A stretch of DNA of 40,656 nt from Flavobacteriaceae bacterium. GTDB taxonomy: Bacteria > Bacteroidota > Bacteroidia > Flavobacteriales > Flavobacteriaceae. This document shows, piece after piece, positions 34,894 through 40,656 of this stretch. The DNA is taken from the NCBI GenBank assembly GCA_002694465.1, contig NZMG01000010.1, positions 1-40,656 of the forward strand, given 5' to 3'. Position 1 is the first letter of the stretch. Each line of letters opens with the position of its first letter. A model generated the notes under the pieces. That model was not told the DNA's origin. It made no database searches and saw only the letters and a program-made list of their open reading frames with translations. Made by a program: the position numbers and the translations under genes.

Positions 34894-34967
34894 TGCTGCA
34901 AAGTAGCAATTCCCTCAAGTCCTTCTTGACTTTTTTGGTTCGTTTTTGTGTCAAGACAAAAATGAAC
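34894..34967. repeat. two-hairpin intergenic element, copy 1
   Basis: TGCTGC-AAA-GTAGCA (34894-34908) is followed by ATTCCCTC and then GGTTCG-TTTTTGT-GTCAAG-ACAAAAA-TGAAC (34937-34967). The same order with different stem bases occurs at 38427-38498. Confidence 0.6.
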
Positions 34968-35025
34968 AGAATAAAAAAAGAAAAAAACCCTTCTCTAACA
35001 ACCCCGTTAATAACTATTCCCCACA

Positions 35026-35044
35026 CACCATTCACCACTCACTA
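35026..35044. repeat. left arm of 19-base direct repeat
   Basis: CACCATTCACCACTCACTA recurs exactly at 37277-37295. The two arms enclose the unknown ORF and the SIR2 gene. Confidence 0.7.
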
Positions 35045-35106
35045 CTTTTTATTTATCTTTACTTCACTCCCCACAAAAAGCATATAATAACAAAAAACTC
35101 CAAGCC

Positions 35107-35667
35107 TTGAAGAATAATGAAATTTTTGAGTTGACAAAAGATTTAAATTGTCTAACTAATGAAGAATTAAGGTTTAATCAATATACAGTATATGGAGTTA
35201 AATTATTTGATACGGTCAATGCTATTAACCTAAATTTAATTAGTGGTACGAGAATGGAACCGATGCCAGAAAATTCTACTAATTGGAGATTAGATTTAGA
35301 CGATAAGGTTTATATTGTTCAAAATAATATAGAACGCGAATATACTCTGAATGAAAGAATAGAGTCCGTAAAAAATAGTAAAGGAAGACTATTCACATCA
35401 GATAGATATGGATATGGAGTAATGGATGGTAAAGTGATAGAATTTATAATCCCAAAAAGAAGAATTAAAGAATTTCAAAATGTAAACAGAGAGAACATAG
35501 AAACAACATTTGGTAAAGCTGACTTTGTCAAAGAAGATTATGATTATCAACACGGAGCGTTAATGAATAATTACTATATCTATGAATCGAGGAAAATGAA
35601 AATAAAACTTGATGAGCGGAATAACGAGATTGATTTGATTTTTTTAGGAGAAGAAATTAAGAAATAA
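35107..35667 (+). CDS. unknown protein, start uncertain (TTG)
   Basis: I do not recognise this 186-residue protein. It is soluble, rich in Asn, Glu, Ile and Tyr, with no signal peptide or membrane span, and the C-terminal part (DFVKEDYDYQHGALMNNYYIYESRKMK) reads as alternating strands like a small beta-rich family protein. The only start near the left edge is a TTG at 35107; no ATG or GTG start lies between it and the in-frame stop at 34996, and the next Met is residue 51. Either TTG is used or the N-terminus was lost when repeat sequence joined it. Codon use is A/T-rich like the SIR2 gene, and the two may have been acquired together. Confidence 0.6.
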   Translation: MKNNEIFELTKDLNCLTNEELRFNQYTVYGVKLFDTVNAINLNLISGTRMEPMPENSTNWRLDLDDKVYIVQNNIEREYTLNERIESVKNSKGRLFTSDRYGYGVMDGKVIEFIIPKRRIKEFQNVNRENIETTFGKADFVKEDYDYQHGALMNNYYIYESRKMKIKLDERNNEIDLIFLGEEIKK

Positions 35668-35683
35668 ACTACTGGCGACATCG

Positions 35684-35880
35684 CCTATAATGCAGTGCTT
35701 AGATGGTTAATAGTATTGCGTTTCTTACAAAAAAGACTATTTTTAATTAACCGAAAAATATGAACTAGTGGCTTTGTCGATTGCTCCGAAACGCACGCTG
35801 ACGCTTCCACCCTCGCTGAACGCGAGGTATTCTGCCGAAGCTGTCGCAGGCGCACCGCACTATAGCCGCACTCGTTGGGC
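35684..35880. repeat. attC-like imperfect inverted repeat element
   Basis: CCTATAATGCAGTGC (35684-35698) pairs at 12 of 15 positions with GCACCGCACTATAGC (35852-35866), and the element ends with GTTGGGC (35874-35880), which fits the integron core GTTRRRY. The roughly 150 bases between are not coding. No integrase gene is present, so mobility is unproven. Similar short elements sit between accessory genes in other Bacteroidota, as far as I recall. Confidence 0.5.
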
Positions 35881-35906
35881 GTAATTACACAAAACCACTA
35901 AATTTG
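35875..35906 (+). promoter_or_regulatory. putative promoter of the SIR2 gene using the attC-like heptamer
   Basis: TTG at 35875-35877 lies inside GTTGGGC, and TAAATTTG at 35899-35906 is a perfect TAnnTTTG box 21 bases later and 1 base before the ATG at 35908. The transcript would be leaderless. Confidence 0.5.
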
Positions 35907-35907
35907 A

Positions 35908-37161
35908 ATGAAAAAATTATTGATTGTACTTGGAGCTGGGGCATCTATTGAATTTGGTATGCCAAGTGTATACGAAATCGATAAATTATTCGAAAGACGG
36001 GCAAGTGATAATTACAGTTTAAAAAACAAAGAAGAAAGTAAAAATTTATATACTTGGCTCAAAGAAAAAATACTAAACCATAGAAAGGAAAATGCTAAAA
36101 TTGGAATTAAGTATGAATTGAATTTTGAAACTTTATTATTTACAATGCAAAATATTTCTTCTATTAGTAATGAAGAAAATATAGACTATAATAAAAGCTT
36201 AAAAGCATTTATAAAATTAAATCAATTTCCAGAGATAATTACTCGTTACAGAGAAGAAAAAAGAGCGGATGGAAATGATTTTAAGGATATGCAAGCATCC
36301 TTAACTGATCAGTTGTTAATCCATATTAGAAGAAAATGTTTAACCTTAAATAAAGATAAAAGGGACGAGTTAAATAAAGCCAAACAATTCTTCAATGATT
36401 TAAAAGAAGAATATGATTTAGGATTTATTAATCTAAATTATGATAATGTAATACTCAATATATTACCAGATTTATCTACTGGTTTCAACCTCGAAGATGG
36501 AAAATTTGATAAGACAGAATTTTATAGTAATAAATGGAATTTTTGCTATCATTTACACGGTTCAATTCACTTCAATATGACAAATGATGGCCCTCAATCC
36601 CATAACATTATTTGGGAAAATGATTTAAATAATAACTTTCAAACGAGGTCAACAAACAGAAATGTGAATTATACAAGTGAAGGTAATTATCATTTGAATT
36701 CAACAATCATCTCTGGATTAGATAAAGCGAACCAATTATTAAGAGCGCCTTATAGGCAATATTACATGAAAATTGATAGTCTTGTCAATGAATCAGATGC
36801 AATTTTGTTTATTGGTTATGGATTTAATGATATGCACCTTAATAAGGTATTTCCCTCGCATCGTTTTTCACCTAATAAAAAAAGAAATGTAGTTGTTATT
36901 GATTACGCAACAGAAGATACAAACTCAATACAAATGCATAGCAATAGAGATTGGACACATAGACTTTTCGAAACAATACCATATAACTTTTATGATTTTG
37001 GAATCAGTAAATACTTACCAAAAGACGAAACTATTTTATATTATAAAAAAAATAGCACATTCGAGTCTTCAAGAAATGAAAAGTATCCTGTAAGTGTATG
37101 GTATAATGGTTTTTTAGAGGCTTGTGAAAATAGTGAAAAGTTTAAGAAAGAATTAAATTAA
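35908..37161 (+). CDS. SIR2-domain protein, candidate anti-phage defence gene
   Basis: The 417-residue protein has a SIR2-like fold: the nucleotide loop LIVLGAGASIEFGMPS (residues 4-20), GFINLNYDNVILNIL (near 175) with the Asn-x-x-Asp-type site, CYHLHGSIHF (near 212) with the proton-relay His, and FIGYGFNDMHLNKVF (near 300). This arrangement belongs to the SIR2_2 group seen in prokaryotic defence proteins (ThsA, DSR and Argonaute-linked forms), which deplete NAD+ on infection. There is no membrane span and no second known effector domain; residues 40-160 are helical and unassigned. It is likely a single-gene module, flanked by GTTGGGC upstream and ACCTAAC downstream. The defence role is inferred. 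Confidence 0.8.
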   Translation: MKKLLIVLGAGASIEFGMPSVYEIDKLFERRASDNYSLKNKEESKNLYTWLKEKILNHRKENAKIGIKYELNFETLLFTMQNISSISNEENIDYNKSLKAFIKLNQFPEIITRYREEKRADGNDFKDMQASLTDQLLIHIRRKCLTLNKDKRDELNKAKQFFNDLKEEYDLGFINLNYDNVILNILPDLSTGFNLEDGKFDKTEFYSNKWNFCYHLHGSIHFNMTNDGPQSHNIIWENDLNNNFQTRSTNRNVNYTSEGNYHLNSTIISGLDKANQLLRAPYRQYYMKIDSLVNESDAILFIGYGFNDMHLNKVFPSHRFSPNKKRNVVVIDYATEDTNSIQMHSNRDWTHRLFETIPYNFYDFGISKYLPKDETILYYKKNSTFESSRNEKYPVSVWYNGFLEACENSEKFKKELN

Positions 37162-37165
37162 CTGT

Positions 37166-37172
37166 ACCTAAC
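37166..37172. other. RYYYAAC-type heptamer after the SIR2 gene
   Basis: ACCTAAC fits the left core (RYYYAAC) of an integron attC site and starts 4 bases after the stop codon. The rest of an attC arm is not seen, so this would be a truncated site. Confidence 0.35.
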
Positions 37173-37276
37173 AAGCGAAAATAATTAATTGCTAATTAAG
37201 CCCACTTAAAAATTAAAAACCTCCCCACTCTCTTGGTTCTTGTTTCTAGATTCTTGTCTCCTCCCTATTCACCATT

Positions 37277-37295
37277 CACCATTCACCACTCACTA
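37277..37295. repeat. right arm of 19-base direct repeat
   Basis: An exact copy of the sequence at 35026-35044, embedded in a short tract of repeated ATTCACC units (37267-37303). Confidence 0.7.
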
Positions 37296-37306
37296 TTCAC
37301 CACTCC

Positions 37307-38050
37307 CTACAAAAACACCTCAAACCCAACACTCTCAGCACCTTTCAAGCCATACAACGTCCCATCAACCTCTTGGTAAAACCGCACCCCAAACACCCCA
37401 AGCAATAACCCAGGAGCATCAGGCGGCACCACAACCTCAAACTGCAACGCTGTATCCACAGCCTGTCTATCCAAAACCAAAGGAGTATCCAGATACAAAC
37501 CATAATCAAGCGTATCAAAATCAAACCCCAGCACTCCAAAGGTCAGTTTTACATGCGTAGCACCCGCAACAAAACCAACACGCTTAATAGCAAAATCAGT
37601 CACCGTAAACGTGTGAGTCGTCCCATCATACACCATTCCAAAGGGCAGCACTTTTTGCAAAGCACAATCTGGAGTATACCCAAACCCCTTTAAAAGGGAG
37701 TGCCCTTCAGCCGTAGCAACCCCTTCTGCAACAACGCGTCTTCCCCGTTCATGCACAGTATCAAGATCCTTCAACTGGGTAAATAACCCCATCAATCGGC
37801 TATGCAAAAACGTAAACCTATGCCCAGCATAAAACGGTTTTAGGGCCATTCTAAAAGCTTTATTAACCCTAGAACAATGCCCAAACTCACTACTATTTTC
37901 TCGTACCCGCTGCATACTAGCCTTTGTTTTTATAGCCTTTCCGTTAAATCCGCCACCCGCAACCCGCACCACAGGCTTACCATTCAAATAGTAAAAATTA
38001 AGCCCTCCAAGTGTCCCTACAAGCGGTATAATTCCCTTCTGTTTTGCCAT
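37307..38050 (-). CDS. Bacteroidota family protein of unknown function
   Basis: The 247-residue protein starts MAKQKGIIPLVGTLGGLNFYYL, with VRVAGGGFNGKAIK and RVRENSSEFGHCSRVNKAFRMALKP in the first third. This N-terminal pattern recurs in a large family of flavobacterial proteins that I know only as hypothetical. The remainder looks beta-rich (VTDFAIKRVGFVAGATHVKLTFG and others), with no signal peptide or membrane span. It is more G+C-rich than its neighbours, with a long antisense frame, and points against the SIR2 gene. A perfect TATATTTG box lies upstream on the minus strand. I do not assign a function. Confidence 0.75.
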   Translation of the reverse strand: MAKQKGIIPLVGTLGGLNFYYLNGKPVVRVAGGGFNGKAIKTKASMQRVRENSSEFGHCSRVNKAFRMALKPFYAGHRFTFLHSRLMGLFTQLKDLDTVHERGRRVVAEGVATAEGHSLLKGFGYTPDCALQKVLPFGMVYDGTTHTFTVTDFAIKRVGFVAGATHVKLTFGVLGFDFDTLDYGLYLDTPLVLDRQAVDTALQFEVVVPPDAPGLLLGVFGVRFYQEVDGTLYGLKGAESVGFEVFL

Positions 38051-38108
38051 ACCTAATAAAATTTAAATAAACAACCATACAACACCCTCTTTAACAGCAA
38101 CCTAAAAC

Positions 38109-38116
38109 CAAATATA
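38109..38116 (-). promoter_or_regulatory. -7 box of the 247-residue protein gene
   Basis: On the minus strand the bases read TATATTTG, a perfect TAnnTTTG, 58 bases before the start at 38050. No clear -33 element is visible. Confidence 0.5.
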
Positions 38117-38132
38117 AGAAAAATTTAATTAA

Positions 38133-38180
38133 GGGTTATAGCGTGGTTATAGCATATTTATAATAAGCTTATAATAACCC
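38133..38180. repeat. inverted repeat with internal direct repeat
   Basis: GGGTTAT (38133-38139) pairs with ATAACCC (38174-38180); GGTTATAGC occurs twice on the left side, and TAAGCTTA is a small palindrome between. It lies upstream of the -7 box of the minus-strand gene, a suitable place for a regulator. Confidence 0.5.
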
Positions 38181-38290
38181 TAATATTGGTAAACCCCATA
38201 GACAACCCAAAGGAAAGCTTACTTTTTAACAGATATCTATCCCCATTCCTATTATGAACTCCCCCAACAGAGTACATTCAACAATAGAAA

Positions 38291-38408
38291 TGCCACAAGC
38301 CTAAATGAACGTTACCTACTATTCAAAGAGCATCCCTTTTCAGCAGAATAGGTCGCAGAAAAGCTCCGATTTGTCATCCTGAGCTTGTCGAAGGGCAGTC
38401 CGAAGGAC
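38291..38408 (+). repeat. REP-like intergenic repeat, copy D
   Basis: Same unit as copies A and B (GCCACAAGCCTAAATGAACG to GTCCGAAGGAC), same orientation. The inner stem has lost GCAT/ATGC pairing (CAGC in place of ATGC), so it is older or inactive. Confidence 0.75.
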
Positions 38409-38426
38409 GCGGAGTTTTCAAGACGG

Positions 38427-38498
38427 TTTTGCAAAGCAAAAATTCCTCTGAAAAGGCGTCGTTTCTTTTGGTTCGTTTTCTTTGGACGAGCAAAGAAA
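38427..38498. repeat. two-hairpin intergenic element, copy 2
   Basis: TTTTGC-AAA-GCAAAA (38427-38441), then ATTCCTC and TTTTGGTTCG, then TTTCTTTG-GACGAG-CAAAGAAA (38477-38498). Loop bases and flanks match copy 1, while the paired bases differ together. Confidence 0.6.
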
Positions 38499-38587
38499 TC
38501 GAAGATTCACGAAATCAATAAAATATTTAAGCTGAGTAAAATGAACAAATAAGCAAATAAAGTACTCTTTTATAAAGGCTAGACCTT

Positions 38588-38607
38588 CCTGTCTGCCGGC
38601 AGGCAGG
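38588..38607. repeat. G+C-rich palindrome
   Basis: CCTGTCTGCC directly abuts GGCAGGCAGG, pairing at nine of ten positions with one G-T. This palindrome is frequent between genes in Bacteroidota, as far as I recall. Confidence 0.6.
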
Positions 38608-38611
38608 TTTG

Positions 38612-38640
38612 TTTCTTTTTTGGGAAATGCAAAAAAGAAA
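38612..38640. repeat. hairpin related to the two-hairpin element
   Basis: TTTCTTTTTT (38612-38621) pairs exactly with AAAAAAGAAA (38631-38640), loop of nine bases, preceded by GGTTTG and followed by AGAAC, like the second stem of the two-hairpin element. Confidence 0.55.
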
Positions 38641-38701
38641 AGAACATGACTAGGATAACATTATTATCTCCCACCCCCCCTCTTCTTTTTCAAAAAATAA
38701 A

Positions 38702-38709
38702 TATCTTTA
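38702..38709 (+). promoter_or_regulatory. -7-like promoter box for the amidohydrolase
   Basis: TATCTTTA lies 17 bases before the ATG at 38727 and downstream of the alternative start at 38646, which supports 38727 as the true start. Confidence 0.5.
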
Positions 38710-38726
38710 GCATAAATTACCAAACA

Positions 38727-40010
38727 ATGAAAAACACCCTACTATATCTCTTTGCATTCCTATGCATCACCATCGGTCATGCTCAAATGGACAAAGACCT
38801 CCTCAAAGACATCGAAAGCATAGAACCCAAAGTCATCGACTGGCGTCACTACTTTCACCAAAACCCAGAACTATCCAATCGTGAATTCAATACCGCCAAA
38901 AAGATTGAAGCCCACCTAAAATCACTAGGATTGGAAGTGCAAACTGGAGTGGCCATTACAGGCGTAGTAGGAATTTTAAAAGGCGACCTCCCTGGTAAAG
39001 TTGTTGCCCTGCGTGCCGATATTGACGCACTCCCCGTGACTGAAAGGAACGATCTTCCCTTCAAAAGTACCGTAAAGACAACCTTCCTTGATACTGAAAC
39101 AGGTGTGATGCACGCCTGCGGACACGACACCCATACAGCTATTTTAATGGGCGTTGCCGAAGTACTATCCAAGCATCGCGATAAAATTAAAGGAACCATC
39201 AAGTTCATATTTCAACCCGCCGAAGAAGGTCCACCACCCGGTGAAGAGGGCGGCGCAAAACTCATGATTAAAGAAGGGGTGTTAAAAAACCCAGATGTAG
39301 ATGTCATATTCGGACTCCATATTAACTCAGGAACTCCCGTAAACACTATCAAGTACAAAAGTGGCGGCACCATGGCAGCGGTAGAGCGTTTTGTGGTTAC
39401 CGTAAAAGGAAAGCAAACCCACGGTTCTGCACCTTGGACGGGTGTAGATCCCATCCTTATTTCTGCCAAAATCATAGACGGCTTCCAAACTATTATTAGT
39501 CGCGAATCTCCTTTAGTAGATGAAGCAGCCGTTATTACCGTAGGAAAAATCACGGCAGGGGTACGATTTAACATCATCCCAGAATCGGCCGAAATGATTG
39601 GAACCGTCCGTACGCTAGACCCCAATATGCGTGATATGATTATCCGCCGTATGACCGAAATGGCACGCGATATCGCCAAAGCCTACGGAGGTGAAGCTAC
39701 CATAGAATGGCAAAATAACACCGTTGTAACCTACAACGACCCAGACTTAACCGCAAAAATGCTTCCAACGCTGGAAGCCATTGCAGGCAAGGATAATGTT
39801 TCAACTATGAAAGCCACAACAGGAGGTGAAGATTTCTCTTATTTTCAGGAAATTGTCCCAGGGTTTTATTTCTTCCTCGGCGGAATGACCCCAGGAAATA
39901 CAAAAGCTTTTCCACACCACACACCAGACTTTCAAGTGGACGATGCTGGAATGCTGTTAGGGGTAAAAGCGATGAGTCAACTAGCCTTAGATTATCTTAA
40001 TGCAAACTAA
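38727..40010 (+). CDS. secreted M20-family amidohydrolase (IAA-amino-acid hydrolase type)
   Basis: From 38727 the protein has 427 residues and begins with a signal peptide (MKNTLLYLFAFLCITIGHAQ); an earlier ATG at 38646 would add 27 residues that hide it. The M20D domain has LRADIDALPV, the metal motif GVMHACGHDTHTAILMG, FQPAEEG with the catalytic Glu, GLHIN, the small lid domain (about 205-320) with THGSAPWTGVDP, and GGEDFSYF near the end. These enzymes split N-acyl or amide bonds of amino acids, for example hippurate or indole-acetyl amino acids. Here it is periplasmic or secreted. The next gene starts 2 bases after the stop. Confidence 0.93.
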   Translation: MKNTLLYLFAFLCITIGHAQMDKDLLKDIESIEPKVIDWRHYFHQNPELSNREFNTAKKIEAHLKSLGLEVQTGVAITGVVGILKGDLPGKVVALRADIDALPVTERNDLPFKSTVKTTFLDTETGVMHACGHDTHTAILMGVAEVLSKHRDKIKGTIKFIFQPAEEGPPPGEEGGAKLMIKEGVLKNPDVDVIFGLHINSGTPVNTIKYKSGGTMAAVERFVVTVKGKQTHGSAPWTGVDPILISAKIIDGFQTIISRESPLVDEAAVITVGKITAGVRFNIIPESAEMIGTVRTLDPNMRDMIIRRMTEMARDIAKAYGGEATIEWQNNTVVTYNDPDLTAKMLPTLEAIAGKDNVSTMKATTGGEDFSYFQEIVPGFYFFLGGMTPGNTKAFPHHTPDFQVDDAGMLLGVKAMSQLALDYLNAN

Positions 40011-40012
40011 AA

Positions 40013-40656
40013 ATGGTTCTAGAGTTTATTAAAAGCATCCCTTGGTGGGGCTGGGTGCTTATTGTATTAGCATTAGTAGCACTAAGAGACATCTTTTTCC
40101 AAAAAAGACATACCATAAGTCATAACTTCCCAATTATTGGACATCTTAGGTACGTTTTGGAACACATAGGCCCAGAACTACGCCAATATTTGGTAGCAAA
40201 CAACCGTGAGGAACTCCCCTTTAATAGAATAGAACGAGGTTGGATTTACGCTTCCGCAAAAAAAGAAAATAACTACGAAGGTTTTGGAACGGATAGAGAC
40301 ATTTATGCACACCAGCATATCTTTATCAACAATGCCATGATGCCCTACCAAGTTAAAGAGGATCACCCTAACCACTTAGATAAAAACTTCCTCCCTTGTG
40401 CCAAGGTCATGGGGCTTCACAATAAGCGTCGTAAACCCTATCGTCCAGCATCAATCATTAATGTATCGGCAATGAGCTTTGGTTCTCTTTCAGCCAAAGC
40501 AATAGAATCCTTAAATAAAGGAGTGAATTTAGCTGGTGCATACCACAATACAGGCGAAGGTGGACTTTCCCCTTACCATAGCCACGGTGGAGATGTGGTG
40601 TTTCATTTTGGGACAGGATATTTTGGCGTTCGAGCCGCAGATGGAGGTTTTTCTAT
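40013..40656 (+). CDS. FMN-binding glutamate-synthase-like protein, cut by window end
   Basis: An open frame from the ATG at 40013 runs to the end of the window (214 codons). After a membrane span (about residues 9-27, IPWWGWVLIVLALVALRDI) it continues with NHLDKNFLPCAKVMG, INVSAMSFGSLSAKAIESLN and NTGEGGLSPYH, all typical of the FMN-binding alpha/beta barrel of glutamate synthase-like proteins. These are stand-alone, membrane-anchored relatives of the GltB synthase domain; their reaction is not well known. It is probably co-transcribed with the amidohydrolase, only 2 bases upstream. The catalytic half of the barrel is not in view. Confidence 0.88.
   Translation, partial: MVLEFIKSIPWWGWVLIVLALVALRDIFFQKRHTISHNFPIIGHLRYVLEHIGPELRQYLVANNREELPFNRIERGWIYASAKKENNYEGFGTDRDIYAHQHIFINNAMMPYQVKEDHPNHLDKNFLPCAKVMGLHNKRRKPYRPASIINVSAMSFGSLSAKAIESLNKGVNLAGAYHNTGEGGLSPYHSHGGDVVFHFGTGYFGVRAADGGFS

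Larger units (their letters stand above)
34203..35106. other. repeat-rich gene-free region
   Basis: About 900 bases without a convincing gene. It holds a CATTGCGAC-type intergenic repeat (34289-34330), copies A, B and C of a 120-base REP-like unit, a tandem-expanded tract, a perfect hairpin (34821-34843), a two-hairpin element (34894-34967) and one arm of a 19-base direct repeat (35026-35044). Reading frames here have no protein-like content. Confidence 0.75.
38051..38726. other. repeat-rich gene-free region before the amidohydrolase
   Basis: No convincing gene. It contains the promoter of the minus-strand gene, a 48-base inverted repeat (38133-38180), copy D of the REP-like unit, the second two-hairpin element (38427-38498), a G+C-rich palindrome (38588-38607), another hairpin (38612-38640) and the promoter box of the amidohydrolase. 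Confidence 0.75.

Noticed and set aside
34893..35087. A 64-codon plus-strand frame in the repeat region
   Set aside because: It spans the two-hairpin element and the ATTCACC tract; its residues are low-complexity (Thr, Pro, Phe) and follow the repeats.
37240..37560. A 106-codon plus-strand frame antisense to the 247-residue protein gene
   Set aside because: Rich in His, Pro, Gln and Thr from the ATTCACC tract and antisense codons; the minus-strand gene has family pattern and a promoter.

Overview
The window looks like chromosomal DNA from a marine-type member of the Flavobacteriaceae (Bacteroidota). The evidence is the low G+C content, a giant secreted protein with a C-terminal type IX secretion sorting domain, promoters of the Bacteroidetes kind (TAnnTTTG-like -7 boxes, often written TATCTTTA here, with a TTG about 17-23 bases upstream), and gene families typical of that group. 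No rRNA, tRNA, CRISPR array, transposase or integrase gene was seen.

Layout. (1) 1-8072: the likely end of maf, a lipoprotein, a small MscS-type channel, and a run holding a large secreted PIG-L/LmbE-type deacetylase, a 43-residue membrane peptide, a sodium:solute symporter and a seven-repeat propeller lipoprotein, then a GT2 glycosyltransferase. (2) 8157-10771: two tandem, nearly identical OmpA-type lipoproteins, each with its own promoter or terminator signals, and a secreted DinB-like protein. (3) 10825-17372, minus strand: a compact operon for an extracellular contractile injection system (eCIS) with an unknown first protein, sheath, two tube proteins, a DUF5908 peptide, VgrG-like spike, PAAR tip and a very short tape-measure-family protein. 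Baseplate (gp25-, gp6-like), LysM, AAA+ ATPase and fibre genes are absent. (4) 17481-20482, minus strand: a YrdC/Sua5-family protein and a UvrD/PcrA helicase. (5) 20637-28152: a TPR sensor kinase, its NarL-type response regulator, a solitary LuxR-type HTH protein that looks like a duplicated regulator C-terminus, and a 1501-residue HYR-repeat surface protein. (6) 28241-34202: a dienelactone hydrolase, a MarC protein, a tight SDR / metallo-beta-lactamase / AraC / membrane protein operon, and a DUF1398 protein. (7) 34203-38726: an accessory island made largely of intergenic repeats, hairpins and direct repeats, carrying an unknown ORF, a SIR2-domain protein (possible anti-phage defence) flanked by attC-like heptamers, and a family protein of unknown role. 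(8) 38727-40656: a secreted M20 amidohydrolase and the start of an FMN-dependent glutamate-synthase-like protein cut by the window end.

The most interesting signals are two. First, a 16-base inverted repeat (TRCGTA-N4-TACGYA) sits at the same distance from a -7-like box upstream of the solo HTH gene and the HYR gene, and a degenerate copy sits at nearly the same distance upstream of the eCIS operon. This suggests one LuxR-type regulon joining surface protein and injection machine. Second, the SIR2 gene has the flanks of an integron-like cassette, with the upstream heptamer placed where it could act as the promoter's -33 element.
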